Part shown: positions 44,801 through 58,400 of the stretch, in pieces
How positions within the stretch are numbered: position 1 is the stretch's first letter
Layout: every line of letters starts with the position of its first letter
Source: Steinernema hermaphroditum
Taxonomy: Eukaryota; Nematoda; Chromadorea; Rhabditida; Steinernematidae
Assembly: GCA_030435675.1 (NCBI GenBank)
Contig: CM059625.1
Location: forward strand, 6,386,001 to 6,450,000
Reading direction: 5' to 3'
Length of the DNA: 64,000 bases
Notes under the pieces: model-generated
The model's input: the letters and a program-made list of their open reading frames with translations, nothing else
Told to the model about the DNA's origin: nothing
Databases searched by the model: none
Made by a program: the position numbers and the translations under genes

Positions 44801-45943
44801 ACTTAGGCTTTGTGTTACTTTTGTAAATCTCTGTTTTGATTAAAACGTGATAAAAATCATCCGATCGCAAGAGGTCGCCGTTTATCTCGCGTCTCGCTTT
44901 CACAAGTCTCATCTTTCAGGCGGATAATGTGGCTTCTGCGCACGCAAACCATGCTGCGTGAGGAAATGTGCATGGAAGGTCTGCCGACGCAGGACATGCT
45001 CGTCTTCATGGAAATGGACCACGACAATCGTGTCGAAATGGACCTTCTCGGGAACGATCGCACCAGTGCTTCCACTTCCAGCCAACTTTCGAACCTGAAG
45101 TGGATCGTTCAGGAGGTCGGAGCAGACCTTGATGCCCTTCTTTATCAGATAATTACTGGAGGACAGGTGAGCCCATCCAACTGGATTCGAATATACTCCG
45201 GTTCTCTTTTATAGGTCGTTGTTCGTTCGAACGACAAGACAATTTCGAAATCGCTGCTTTTGGCGCTGACTCACTTGCTCCCGATGGGATGCATCCGATT
45301 TCTCTCCAGCTCAAACATTTATTATCATCCGGTGAAGTAAGTAATCTTTACTAAAAAAAACATTTGCCATGGTTGAAATGTCCTAAGTTATGCAGTATGT
45401 TGGATAATAACAATAATAACTTTTTGGCGATAATTCTGGTCAGCTACAGCTTTTTCTTTTAGGTATAACTTTTTGGGAGTCACTTTGAATACCACCGTCC
45501 CTCGTGATCTCGAAAATCAACCCGTGGTCTTGCATGTAACCTCACTCTTCGACCAATGTGAAGCAGTCAAGCTAACCGACTGCAAGCTCACGGTCGAGTG
45601 TGTTCCTTCCCTCCCTAGACGTCTTCCGGCATTGCTCAACCGTTTCCGACAGCTCCTCAAAGGTAAACGTTCGATGTATAAAGTGTAGATTCAAAAACGC
45701 CTTTCAGAATACTCTTTGTCCTCTGGAGTTCTGGAGGCAACGCTTCGGGCCACTCGTGAGGAGTGGCTGAGCAAGGCTAAGCTTGTGTATCAAGTGAGTC
45801 GCCAGAAAGAGCAAATCGACATCAACGCCGTCATCAAGATCATCAAGTGCGGCGAGCACGATCGTCTTGTGCTTCGCTTCTGGCAGTCGGGTCTTTCGAA
45901 AGTGTACAAACAGCAGGTCATCGACACCATCAACAAATCTTGA
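41838..45943 (+). CDS. FLCN: Folliculin homologue
   Basis: Nine exons (41838-42149, 42195-42285, 42329-42428, 42661-42793, 42849-43027, 44920-45166, 45215-45336, 45463-45662, 45708-45943) encode 539 residues, close to the human 579. The start MHAVVALCHFCESHGPRIVY is the folliculin signature. Next come CSACSSFGRGPGLITNDYQ and TVFFGDAENGYTISYVF, then the longin-domain segment RGFARLYSLIVVCLDKLLLL. The C-terminal DENN part has LLALTHLLPMGCIRFLSSS and ATREEWLSKAKLVYQVSRQ. Folliculin, with FNIP, regulates RagC/D GTPases at the lysosome and AMPK signalling. TTATTCAG ends 13 bases before the ATG. Intron 5 is 1.9 kb, far larger than any other intron here. Confidence 0.92.
43028..44919 (+). other. Large fifth intron of folliculin
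   Basis: Phase 2 on both sides. It has pyrimidine-rich stretches and short open frames on both strands, none with support. Possible internal promoter or enhancer; nothing specific can be shown. Confidence 0.5.
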
Positions 45944-46511
45944 ATGGCAATGCGGCAACTTCGTCAAGCTTTAAAACAACGTTGTATCTCACATATACGG
46001 TTCGCAGCAGAGGACAGTCGCCGTACACTGCCTGAACTCTGGTGTGACACGTCCTTCTTTGAAGGTGCTCATATCACAAAATCACTTTTCTTTCAAGTTT
46101 TTCGTGATCTTCATCAGATTAGCACAGATTTCTTCGAATAAATTTTAGAGAGGCTTGACTGTTGTAAATTTCGGTCCATGTGAAATGGATGGCTATCCTA
46201 CAAGACCAGAAATTGAGGAAAATCTGAGAGACACTCATAAGCACACCCACATCTCACAAGCACTAAAAACAAATGGCTGAACTTGGATGCGGTCATACTT
46301 ACCAGCCAGAGTCTCAGTTTCGAACAATAACTTATTTCAAATTCCGTTATTGTTTTCTTCGCACAATTTCTTCAATTTTTCGTTGTCAAGACATTATTGG
46401 AGATCTTAAATTGAACATTGTTTGAAAACCATATAGGACCTTTCAAGGACGCAGTTCACATATGATTTATTATGCGCGGTGTGCACTAAACAGTCAAACA
46501 TGATCACTTGA
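45944..46511. other. Convergent gap between folliculin and a lustrin-type gene
   Basis: No further feature is visible; the AATAAA near 46138 (plus strand) may be the folliculin polyadenylation signal. Confidence 0.5.
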
Positions 46512-49500
46512 TTATCCGTCTTGAACAACCCATCTGTTAGCTTCTGCAATACCTTCACGTCTACAGCATACCGTAACACCTTTCACCGAGGATTCTACGC
46601 ATTGGAACGAAGCATCCCCACAATGGTGGTCGCGAAAACATCTGCAAATCGAATATAAAAAGTTTCCGCTAAAGGTGATGACGAATTCGAACCTCTTTGC
46701 CTGATTGGTGAACGCGTCGATTAGAGGAGTATCTGAGAATCTGCAGAAGGCGATCGGAGAGCAGCAGATGTGCCGTTCCTGCAAAGGCTCCCGGGCCCTT
46801 TTACAGACAAAGCCCTCCGGACAGGCAAAATCGGTCTTGTCACAAAAGAAGAGGTCATCGGTGGAGGGCGAGCGGAAGGGACTCCGGTTGTCAGGGCACT
46901 CGCTAGTCACTTGCGAAATTGTTTCACAACAAAGACTCTCATTGGATGTCGTCTGCGAGGAACATTCGAATCCTGCGTCACAGTCCATCGACGATGCACA
47001 CTGCACTCCGCCTTCAGTCGACATCTGAGTTGCTCGTCGTACACAGCGCGCGGGTTCGACATTCTCATGTGAAGGTACCGAGGAAGTGAGCGAGTGAGAG
47101 AAACGAGGAACGCAACACAGAGATATTCCTGAAACGATCGTAATATTAACAGAAATAGCTTAAACACTAGATATGGGGTTACGAGTTATGTTACGAGCGA
47201 TGGATTTGCAGGGCTACTCTTGTATATGTACCTGGGACATTTTCTGATCTTTGACATGTAGTTCCGGCGACACAGTCCTGATCGGTGTAACACCTGTTAG
47301 GTTCACGTAAAGGAGGGGCCAACAAGCAGCGCGCTTCTTGGCAGCAGTACATGTTTGTATTTGTGAGTGATGGCTGACATTGAAAAGGCTGTAAATATTG
47401 GATATACAGGAATTAGTCGATGACATTTTACATCACTGCATATGCTTGGATCACTCGAACATTCTACCGGTTGTCCTTCTTGCTTCAAGGCGACCCCGAT
47501 GCTACCGCAAACGTTATTGCTTCTCTCTGTTTTTCGAATGGCGCTGCTGCAAACAAAAACTACCCGTTCTGCAAAACGTAGATGCTTATCCGTACCTGAT
47601 CTGAGGTATACAACATACGTTGTAGTTGGGTCTAGTAGATCGGGAGCAAACTGACCCTGCCGGGCATTCGCCGCTTACACCAATGATTGAACACTGTCGA
47701 ATGATGCTTCCAGTCGACAAGGGCTGCGATCCATCGAAGCACTTCGGCTCGTCATCCCAGTTCGGACCGACTGAACAGCAGATGTGAATGGTAGCCTAAA
47801 GATGATATAGATGGTTACAATTAATTTCTTTTTGAATAGGTTTAGAATAGAGCATCGATACAGCTATTGCGAAATTCGAAATCGCTACATCTTTGTGCCC
47901 CCAGCGATCGGTCGGGTCGTCCACTCGCTCTCTCTCTGAGGCTGTCTGAGCCGAATGAGTTAAGTGAGCGGTCGTTCTCGGCCGTCGCTGTTGGCGCAAT
48001 GATCGCCCCGGCTCCCAGAAGGCCTGGAACACCAGGGAGCCGTAGTTCCACCGTCTCGCCAAGAAGCTCGTCATGACTGCCCGACTCTACCCGCGCCAGA
48101 GAAGCCGAAGAAGCGTTGCAACTCCGAAGTCCGCGCCGCCAGCCGAACCGAAGATGCCCCTCCGTTCCGTTCGCTGTTCTCCGCCGCCGCGCCTCTTCCG
48201 GAGTCAACTCTTCACGACTTCGACGCCCGCGCATACTGATGGGAACGCTGGATTCTCTTCGGATTCGTCTGCTCCACCGAAACCAGAAGAAAATCAGCGG
48301 CTACGGTGTGACTTTGTTCTTCTTTGTGCATTTATGAGACGTCCTGCACGGCGTAAGCCGTTGATTCGGGAAGATAAATCGTGTAAATCGTGTACATATT
48401 CGCACTTACTGCATATACTTTCATCCCTCTGCCGATAGTCAAATGCGAAAAAAAACTACCCTGAAGTCATATAAATATGTCATTGGAGAGTGAACCCTGT
48501 AAAAACATGTCTAAGGAGGGCCGAGTCTAGACTCGTAGGTATCACCGCCTTCCTATTTCGAGGTCTGACATATCAATTTGTTAATTTAGCATCTTACCAT
48601 TGTCGACTTAATACACATGTAGTATGGAGGACAACGCTGCGGCCCCGATTTCGTACATGTTCTTGGCTGGTTGTTCACATAAAGTGCCTGTGCACCAGCT
48701 GGACACTGTGGACTTGATGCAATACGACAACAGATAAAGGTTCCTAGTTGATTTGACTGCACACACGAAAATCCATTGGGACAGTTGGGGTCCATAACAC
48801 TTTGACAGTATTCCAACGTCCCTTGTTCGGATTGGTAAGGGTTCCAACCTCTTGGGCATGTCAGGGCCACGGGAGGCACTATCGTCGGAACAATGGTGGG
48901 TATCGCCTGCTTGCAGCAGACACTGATTCCGCGCACATTTGAATAAGCGCACTCGTATTTGACAGGACAGTCACCGAACGTCAGAGGATTGCATTCGTAC
49001 GTAGTTCCTTGAAACAAACACTCTTTTACTTCTTTTTTTCGAACAAACCTACCAGATATCTGATAGTAAGTCTCCCTACCATCGGCACATAAAGCCATCG
49101 GTTGATCATGGCCACAGCAAATCCACGACGACATCGCTGGAGAAAGCTGGCAGGTGTATCCAGGTCGACTGCAGGACTGACCAGGCCCAGTACACGTTTC
49201 AATTCCACCATGTAGGTCTGGGAGGCCGTCTTGACCATTTGGACATGCTCGAGGAACGGCTGTACTTTTACAGCAGATGAATCGATTTGGATGATTTTGG
49301 GACTCAAGGCAGCTGGAGTCTCCAGGGCATTGTGAGCGGTCTCCGAACGAGCAAAACATCTACTTTCGTGTTTCGGTTTATTTCCACGTAACCTTCTGCA
49401 GGACTCACCACATTGCCGTAGTTATCGCGACTTGGCGAGTAATCACGAGGACAAATCGTAGCTGAAGGGCTAGAACAGCAAACGAAAACGTCGTTCTGCC

Positions 49501-50163
49501 CCAGAGCATTAACACAAATGTAGTCATCTGGGCAGTTGTCGGGAATGATGGGATTACAGTACTGTGGTCGTCCACTTTCCTAAAAGCGACGTCTAAATTG
49601 AACGTGTAGAATATCTTACAAAGGAAAGGGATTGCTGATTTGGACACGTCGGATTTGGAACTTCCTTTAATGAGCAGCATAGGGAAGACCGGTAGCCGGA
49701 CGCGGAGCGTACGCACGTGTAGCCAGACCAGCACTCGTTGGGACGCATCATGTCGCAGGGAACGTAGCCAACCGGAGAAGGTTGAGGCGTTCGCGGAAAG
49801 GGACATGTCGGAATGTTAGGACTTCCGTAACAACATATCATCAATCCAGCAGAGTTTGCCGCGGATTGACATGCTGCGCTAAAAACAGTGTCTTGTCAAT
49901 GTCACTATTAAAACTTTGGAAACATACTCGATTGGACAAACCCCTTTTTGTCCAGGGTACTCACAAAACACGTTTTCACTTGGATTTTCTGGTCGTGTAA
50001 CAGGAATTTGGCTTGGATGGGGGCATCTGAAGGGAGGCGCATCGTCTAAGGAGGCCAAGGCAGCACTGCAGCAAAGCATCTTGCCTCCGGAGAGCGGTCC
50101 GCCAGGTTGGCAGGAGTAGCTGCAAAGGACGGCAAGCGTCAGTGCAACTTCAACCAGCAGCAT
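46512..50163 (-). CDS. Secreted cysteine-rich protein with 14 lustrin-type repeats
   Basis: Ten exons: 50163-49928, 49878-49620, 49579-49409, 49359-49053, 49007-48598, 47795-47596, 47546-47432, 47388-47232, 47128-46693, 46641-46512. They encode 806 residues and start with a signal peptide (MLLVEVALTLAVLCSYSC). The rest is about 14 copies of the pattern C-P-x-G/x-(F/Y)-x-C-x(8-12)-CC, for example NECWSGYTC..LCC, PNCPNGFSCVQSNQLGTFICC and FACPEGFVC..HICC. There is no transmembrane segment. Nematode genomes carry many such lustrin/CC-repeat proteins; matrix or protease-inhibitor roles are suggested but unproven. Intron 5 is 0.8 kb; the others are short. It lies 402 bp downstream of its tandem neighbour. 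Confidence 0.82.
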
Positions 50164-50565
50164 AGGTCAGAGGGCAGACCCATTCGACGAGCTGTATCGC
50201 TCGCCACTCGATCCACTTTAGCACCCGTTTCGCTTACGAAAAAGCGGCTCGCGACTCTCGGTCACCTACCCTTCGGAACACCGGTCATTTCGTGATCTGC
50301 AAACACGCACCCGACCGGCCCGTCGCTCGGCTTTCGCGAGCCGATTTGCACAGCTGATTTCTCCGACGGTGTCGTCATCGTAACCTAAATTGATCAACTG
50401 TTAGAGGAGGTGTTGCAATCAACAGTCGTACAGGATGACCACGTAATCCACGATTAATGCATCCGAAAGCAAACCATCAACATATTTCGAAAATCATAAA
50501 GTTTATTGGGCCATCCTGCACGCTATTTACATACACATATACGAAATTTACAACGTATTCGGAAG

Positions 50566-52583
50566 TCAGAAAATGACGAAACCTGGCACACAGCAGACAA
50601 ATTGCTGAGCAATCGGAGAGCGGAGACAGGAGGCGAAGCCCGGACATGAAGCGGTGATTTGAGGATTGCAGTACTAAAAACAACCCGTGCATATATGTGT
50701 CTCATGCCATTTGATGTACCTGAACGCTAAAGTCGTTGGCTTTCCATCCAGCCGGACAGAGATTGTTGTGCTGTTGACCGTCATTACAGCAAATGTTGAG
50801 TCCCGGAACGTTGCTAGGCAGGCACTGGCTTGGGAGCGGGCAACTGTAGGGGTCGAAGGGACTGCACTGTTGAGGACTTGAGGCGCTTGGATAGGGGAGA
50901 CCGGGAGCCGGACACGAGTAGACGTTCTGTGAGCAACACAGTCGTTGTCCTACGGCACTGCTCGCTTCGCACGTCGATCCTCCGGGGCAAGTTGCCGAAG
51001 CACGGATGGAGCACACACTTATGCGACCTGAAGCAGTTGAGCTCTGCTCTTCTGTTAGTAACGGCTTTTTACCGTTGGCGTCGGCAACAATAGACTTTCC
51101 GGCAGGACAGCTTCCGGGTCTTCCGCAACAAACGTTTCCGTTCGAGCAGAAATATCCGTCAGGGCAAGGATCAGTAGCCGAGCATGTGTACACTTCTCCG
51201 CTCGATTCGATGAGGAACGGAACTTCTCCAGCAGGACAAAGGTCTAAATGGGCGATGCTAGAGAAAAGAAGACGGTAGCTCACTGTAATCTTCAGGGCCA
51301 AAGAACTGTGGATTTAGACTGAGCGATACAGTTGCTAGGCTGATTAATAGAAGCAAGAATTTAGTCAAAGAAGAAGGACACATTGGCTGAGCAGCATAGA
51401 TGCTTTGGAAGTGCGACGTAAAAAGTGTTTGCGAAAACTGAGAAGTGAGCGGCCGGGCTCTGATTCGAACGCGGAATTGAGATCAAACATGGTCTTGTCA
51501 AGGACCACTTATGTATCGTGGTCAGAGACTCTCAGCGCTGAGGTCAATCACGCCTATGATGATGCCCTTAAAAGCCTACCGATCGTGTTCAATGCGCAAC
51601 ATTGATATCCAGCCGTCCAGAAGTTGAATCGACAAGTTCCTCCGTTGGGACAGGGAGCGCTTTTCGAGCAAGGGATCACTTCTCCTTTGCTATCTTTCAG
51701 CGGACTTTGCATAGCGGCGCAACCTAGAGCAACGAAATTAATGAAAAGGGTGAGAACCAAAAAATACCGTTGTCGGGTTCACAGCATTGGTAGCGGTCGA
51801 TGAGGAAGCTCCATTGACAAATGGCCATGTTCTTGCAGCCGTGTTCATAAGATCCCGGAGAGCACAGGGTTGGCTTTCCGTTGGCGTTCTTGACAACTCG
51901 GCTTCCCGAAGGGCATCCCTCTCCGGGATCTCTTCCACAGCAGCGGCGGAATCCGTCCAGAGAGTCTTCGTGGCAAATAGCGCCTCCCGGGCAGCTGTCA
52001 GCGATGTTGGGGTTGCAGGATAGTTCGGTTCCGTTGGCAGTGCGCAGGGGACGCGTTCCCATGGGACATCCAACTGGAGGAGGCTCCTGATGAAGGGCGA
52101 TCAAGCAGCAGAATCCCGAGGAGTGGCACACAGATGGTGGAAGACATTCACTGTCCAGTTCGCAGTTAACCAACCGACTTCCGTTTTCTGCAATCAAAGC
52201 GTTAATTCCTTCTCTCATCAATTTGTTTACCTTTGACAAGACGACCCTCGACTCCGCAAAATTTCTCGTGATCGTCCTCCGACTCAAAATAGGTGAAATT
52301 GAGAATCGGCTCACTGATCATCATTCGAGGACAACAGTATTTGGTGCTTCTGTCGCACTCAAAAGGAGGTCCGCAGTTCTCGTCGTTGTCGTCGGCACAT
52401 TGGAGAGCAGTTCCGTTCTCGAATTGGAAAGGACGATTTCCGTTGGAGCCTAGATGGTTAAAGTTGAACAACTTGCAGAACACAACTCGCAGGAAACTTA
52501 CAAAGATCGCTCTCTTCATTTGGAACTTCCTCGAAGTTTCCAGCACAGAAGAGTAAGGAGAGGAAAAACAGTTTGAAGAGCAT
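50566..52583 (-). CDS. Secreted cysteine-rich protein with 9 lustrin-type repeats
   Basis: Six exons (52583-52502, 52449-52231, 52187-51768, 51723-51580, 51243-50720, 50673-50566) encode 498 residues. The first exon is a signal peptide ([15 protein letters not shown]). Nine repeats follow, for example [54 protein letters not shown] and [17 protein letters not shown]. An AATAAA about 70 bp past the stop fits polyadenylation. It is paralogous to the next gene on the same strand and probably arose by tandem duplication. The fourth intron (336 nt) contains a degenerate B-box-like sequence. Function is unknown; extracellular matrix or secreted inhibitor are guesses. Confidence 0.82.
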
Positions 52584-53180
52584 TTTTCGAAAATCTATTG
52601 TTGTTTTGCTTCGCGGCGAGCGAACTGTCTGGGAGTCGAATGGTACAGAGCTTAAGTACTGTTTTGTGCAGACTGGTCATGGACTCGAGATCCGGACGGA
52701 ATGGCGGTGACTCATGCTTCAATGTTTACTTTTGACAAAGAGCCTACTCTTTGGCCGCAAGGCAGGTAATCATTTGGGAGACACCCGCAGTGTACACTGG
52801 TCTAAGCTGATTCAGAACATGCAAAAAACGTTGAGTGATGAGAGCGCGTTCTTTGTTTCTCTCAAGACTTCCCCTTGCGGCTGAACGGAGTCCACTTGGA
52901 ACGTGTTCCCAGATCATTATGCTTTTCCACATGGTGACTTTCAGGTGAATTGCCATCTCCCTCTTTATTATCTGCAACCTGTACTAATAGTCAAACGAGT
53001 GGTTCACAATCAAGCTGTTTGCCATGTATTCTTGACGTCTATGGCGGTCACTGGTAGGCATTTCAAGGGTATGAAATTTGTTTTAGAATGACCAGTATGA
53101 TAAAGTGCTATGTGCCCAGTGTTATCCTCACTGTGTCTGATTAAATATTGTTTAATAAATTAAGGCAACAATCACAACAA
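52584..53180. other. Gap between lustrin-type gene and MOLO-1-like gene
   Basis: A minus-strand open frame of 77 codons (52744-52977), rich in Arg and Leu, might be an exon of an unrecognised gene, but I find no start or splice partner that convinces. Confidence 0.4.
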
Positions 53181-54397
53181 TTAAAGGAAGCGCCTCGAGG
53201 TAACGGCGGGGCACTGTGTTGCTTTGCGTGAGAGATGTCGTCGGTACTTTTTATAGAGATCGTCGATAAAATCTTTCTTTGCGGAGATCCAAGCTTTGTT
53301 TCTGGCGTCAGGATCGATCTTGTTGGAAACAACCTGTTCCTCGATCACGTTGTATCGAGAGTCGCTGATCAACTGCACCGAAAGATCCATCGCTTCCTCA
53401 ATAACAGCGCGGACGTGGTAGGCGATCTTGCTAGGATCATAGCCACAACGAGCGGCCGCTTTTTCGATTATGTCTATCCACAGACGATCTTTCGGATCCA
53501 CTGTGTCAGGAGCAAATTTCTCGAGATTCACAGGTCTCTCCTCTCGCTGCCGAACTCCTTGGGTTACTGACTGACTGATCTGAGAGGGGATGACGGGGAC
53601 GAGTCCGGGAAGATTGCTTGGCAGCATTGCGGAGATAGGGCTGGGTGCTTGGATGAAAGAGTTGCTAAATAGGAAGAGCATTACAGGGAGCGGTAAATTC
53701 CGAACCTGGCGGGGAATTGTTCGGGAGTCGGCACTTGTACGATGTGCGCGTTGCTGTAAGCAGAAACTATATGTTCGACCATTCCCTGAAGTCCCATGGC
53801 GTTTCGTGTTGCGCGGAAATGTCCGAGATTTCGCTCAAAAGCGGCCCTCAAGACATCCTTCGAAAGTTTTGTGTCCCGTCCAGCCACGGTGAAGACCTGT
53901 CGGTCAAGCCTCGAGTTGACAATAACCACCATTGTATCACACATTCCAATGTCCTGGCGAAAGAATTATTGAACGGATAAGAAAAAGATGCTCACCTGGA
54001 ATTGCTGGAAGTGCATCTTCAGGTGATTGGTGAACTTTTCAACATCTACGGCTCCGTTGGACACTGTCCCTATTCTGTCGAGAAGAGCGATGACAATCTG
54101 AAGGTTCTTGCCTGTGTTCTGACAAGAAGGGGACTGATTTTTGATCCCTTGTGTGACGGCCAAAAGCTAAAACGGGATGTAAGTACAGTTTTGCGTGAAC
54201 GAGCGCACCTTGTTGATACGATCGGCGAGCAAAAGCCGTTCCTCTTCGGTGATGATCTCGCTCGGATCACAGATTGGACCAGGATAGGCGATGTGGCAGG
54301 CGACAGGGTCGGCCCTCGGGTCAGGATACGTCTGAGAACTCCACTGCGCCGAGGAAACGGCGGCCAGGGAGAGGAGAAGAGGGATGACTCGGAGCAT
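53181..54397 (-). CDS. MOLO-1-family secreted protein (TPM-phosphatase-like fold)
   Basis: Four exons (54397-54209, 54166-53996, 53953-53706, 53664-53181) encode 363 residues. The start chosen gives a signal peptide (MLRVIPLLLSLAAVSSAQ). The MOLO1 domain spans about residues 25-190: DPRADPVACHIAYPGPICDP at its start, then ITEEERLLLADRI, CQNTGKNLQIVIALL, CDTMVVIVNSRLDRQVFTVA and GRDTKLSKDVLRAAFERNL, ending near GLQGMVEHI. C. elegans MOLO-1 is an auxiliary subunit of the levamisole receptor with one membrane segment; I see no such segment here, so this one is probably secreted and its partner is unknown. The C-terminal half is charged and helical. Confidence 0.78.
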
Positions 54398-55421
54398 AAT
54401 TTCCAAGCGGCGTCTACTCACTGACTGACCCCCGAGGCACAACTGGAGCCTTTGTGCGCGACGACTGACCACCGATCGCGGATTAGAGTGGATAGCGACT
54501 CAGGAAGGCGGGATCAAAGTCGACGGAGATGACGCAAGTTGCCAAGTGGACGCTGCTGACTCGAGGCTTCGAGAAACACGAGTATCAAAAAGTAATTAAG
54601 TGCACGCGTTCCTCGACGCGTGAATCACTTTCCTTTTCGTCGGAAAAACTCGATGGGAAACCGTGACGGTCACTTTCCTGCGCGATCACCTGTTCGTCCG
54701 AGTTCCATGTCGTTCTCTGTGCGCACCAATCGTAGGAGTTACAGTTTTTAGAGGACAAAAAAACGAGATGCGTTAATCCTCCGAAATTGCAATCCTTCCG
54801 CGGGACGCGAAAGACGGCCTCGTTTGAAAGGGATATTCATTGCGGCCGCGATTGCCGAAATCTTAAAATGGAGCAAATTTGCATAGTCGTTAGAAAACGA
54901 AAGTTTCGCCTTTCAACATTCCGTTGTGAATGAGATTGATTTGATTTCCTCACAGTTTCAATCAATGGTAGTGACCCACATGCACTCATAAGTAACATCT
55001 CGAGACACAGCATGTTTCAACAAATCATTTTGGCTTATCGTCACCTTTTCATTCACAAATTTTCCGAAAAATTCTTGTGATATGCCACCACTTCTTGGTA
55101 GAGCGATGCATTGCTAAAACAGTAAGAGGTTACATGACAGTTGCGCTGGTTAAAGGCCAGACTTCAGCTTCTGATGTCTCGGCAGCCGGGAATGACGGTC
55201 AGTTCTTTTATTCTAATCTCCCCCCCCCCTTCTATCACTCGTACAGACGCGTATAATTAGTGTTTATTAAACATTTGACCATCTCTCTTGGAGTCACTGG
55301 AACAAAGCACTTTACAAGCTCGAGGACGACAGACAAGACGGCATACGTTTGGCACACACAAGCTGAGATTCTGAGCAATTATTTGGGAAGATCACACTGA
55401 TCGGCTGAACTCTCTCTCACT
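54398..55421. other. Intergenic region upstream of the MOLO-1-like gene
   Basis: Contains a CCCCCCCCCC run near 55224 and no supported exon. It holds the promoter of the MOLO-1-like gene and the 3' flank of the channel gene. Confidence 0.5.
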
Positions 55422-58400
55422 TCAGACCCGTTCGCGACTGAGATAGTACCACCAGTACACGACTGAAATAGTGCACAGTAAATACAAATACATCTGATAG
55501 TGGAACCTACCGTTAAAGCAAGCGAACAGTGCGGGAAACGTTTTCGCAGCGAACGCGTCGACTCGCGCACCGACGCTCGACTCTGAGGAAAAGCCTACAC
55601 GGTAGGAGTCATCCACGTAGAAGTTCTGATTGCTTCTAAACATAATATCATAAAGAAAGTGAACAGTTTATATATGGGATAACGTAAGGGGCGAACTCTT
55701 TCCACCCCTCCTCAATTCGAGGCGAAAGAAAACAAACCTGATGAAATCGTCCGTGCCGTAGCTGAGTCTTTTCCTCTTCACGTGTCCAATGCCGGACGAT
55801 CCGTTCTTAGAGCCTGAGATCTGCGTGACCGACTGTCTTTGAATGAAGTCCGATGTTCCATTCGGAGCCATGATGTTGATGGTTCCACTCAGCCGATGGT
55901 GAGGGGGCATTCCGAATACAGGACTTGTGGGAGAAGTAGGACTTCTGGTTCTACAGTATATAGCGACAGCAAAAAGAGAGAAACATACTTAGATGTGAAT
56001 AAATTCATTTTGTTGACACCGCCTCTCCGACTGTTGAATCGTCGATTACGGTATCTGTGATCGTCGAGTTTGTCCACAAAGCCAACGACGGCGAGTTCGA
56101 CAAGTGAGAAGAAGATGAATGCAACACAGACGAAAAACCAAAGATCGATGGCTTTGACAAAAGAAACTCGCGGCAAGTTTTTGACCACATTGCCAAACTA
56201 AAGAGATATGTCATTGCCAAACCGTTATCATTCGACTTACTTGGAACGTTAAAGCCATAAGCGAGGAAACGCCAAGCGTGATACGCGCGGGCAGTGCTCG
56301 AGAGTCGATCCAAAAAGCGATCCAAGAGATAAAGACCTAAAGAACCTTCGACTAATCCAATCGGACTGCTTTGTGTTCACTACTTTTTTTGCAAGAGATT
56401 ATTAGATAACGTCGAGTTTATTGTCCTTTTTACGACCAAAAATGGTTCAATTGGGCCTGTCACAAAGCCTTGCAATTCGCTTACCGGCGACCCAAATAAT
56501 GACATCGCATATTATAGCTTTATTGCACATATGTGATTTATGTCGCGTGGAAAATAGCTGGGGAGTTGTGCTTATGGTTTCCGAACTAATATACGCCTTT
56601 TACGCGAAGCTCTCAACATCGCTACAAGATAATTTCGCTGACGTGGGATCCGAAATGAAACTCAGCTCTTGAGTATATGGTTTTCATTGATTTTCTAACA
56701 AAATCAGTGCACCTAAGGAACCAGTACGACCTTTTCAGTGACCATAAAATTTTGTTTTCATAAATCCATTGGCTAAGAATCATTTCAATCTACGTCTAAC
56801 CAAAACGTCCACACTCACCGAGAGATATGTTGGAAGATACATTTGCAAAACATAATACCCGTAGAGACGTTTAAATCTAAAATGCCCTTGTAAAAATCAA
56901 AAACCTATGCTTTTAAGATACCTGAAGGTGACCTTCAACTGATCCCACATTCCGGCGGTGTACTCATTCATGGTACGACCCCAAGTAACATTGTAGAACT
57001 GGAAGTCGGGCAGTCTGAGCTCCTCCGGATCTGGCATAGTCACGGGGCTCCAGTCCTGCCATAGTAAGCGAACTTCGGCGATGTTGTACGAATAGGACTC
57101 GAACACTAGTGTGCACTCCTAAAATATACAATAGTTATTTATAGTGCGGCCATTTTTCGCAGAATGCCCGACGTTCCTCGTAAGAAGGAAAAACAAGCGC
57201 ATTATCGGCTTCCAAAAGTTGCTCCTTGAAGCGCCTGTTGCAAATCGAAACAAAACAAAAGGACAGCGAGAGGGAAGCGGAATTCATTAAACTTCAGCAC
57301 TCTTTTATTCCCTCGTCAACGCATGAATAATTCAGCGGAGAGATGTCTTCGGAGCGTTGTTCCTTCCTTACCTGACTGTCGATGGGGAAATTGCTCAAGT
57401 GAAAAGTGCACGGACCAGACACCCGCACGCGGTAGTTGAGCCACGTTGTCCCTGAAAACTGCCGTAATTCAGCTTCTGCTAGCACGTTTCGCACATACCG
57501 TTTGGGTAGATAATTAGAAGGACGTTGTGGCTTGGACTCTTGTGAACTTCGGTTTGTTTGCTGTTGACGAAACAAACCTGAAAATGCCTAATTGTATTCC
57601 TGTGTATGTAGATGTTGCACTGACTGAATTACACATGGTGATTTTGTATGGAATGAAGTAGAAACAGCAATCGTATTAAACATTTTAACGTTTTGTGTGT
57701 ATAAGCTCGTTTTGGGGAACCACATTATCCTCTCTTGACATATGGTCGTAACCATCCATAGTTAAGCCTTGTCTGTGACGTATACGAGTCCTTTTTCATT
57801 TTTTTTGTGTAAAAATGGATATTGGCGGTTAAAAGACACTAATATCGCCGAGTGCAATGATCCGGAAAGCGCATATATGAGAAAGAAGATCGGATTTTGA
57901 CTCAAGAATTTGTGCTTTTTTGGAGAGAGCACTTACGTTAGGAGTCCATAACCGCTCGGAAACGGAACTGTCCAATGAGAGGTTTGTTTTGCATGAGATG
58001 TTTCGGTATTCGAGACGTGAATCCATCCAAACTTGACTGAACCAGACGTCTGCCACAAAAGAACCCGTAATTTCAGAAATTGATGATATGTCCTGCAGTT
58101 GTCAATAACGCTGGTGATGTGGATTCATGTGCTCACCTGCACAGTCAGCTCAACGCTGACCGTAACACTTTCATTGGAAGGCACTACTGTTTTATCGTAG
58201 TTGGCCATGATATCGGCTAAAAGACTCTTTCGCTGATTGGAGTTGTATTCGCAGTCGATCGGCTTCTCTGCGTTCTGCTGAGCCGCCGACGACTGGAGCA
58301 CATCTTCCGACGTCAAATCCAGAAAAGGATCCAACGTCGTTGTATAGGGGCTGTCGGAGGGAAGAGGAACGGCCGCTGGAGAGGTGTGATGGAATAATGC

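Noticed and set aside
47842..48438. Arg/Ser-rich open frames on both strands within intron 5 of the larger lustrin-type gene
   Set aside because: Low-complexity translation of GC-rich intron sequence without start context or partners; the flanking exons join in phase across it.
51430..51545. Possible tRNA on the minus strand inside the fourth intron of a lustrin-type gene (CGTTCGAATCAG)
   Set aside because: The T stem pairs poorly, the anticodon loop has eight bases and no acceptor stem forms; at most a decayed tRNA-derived piece.
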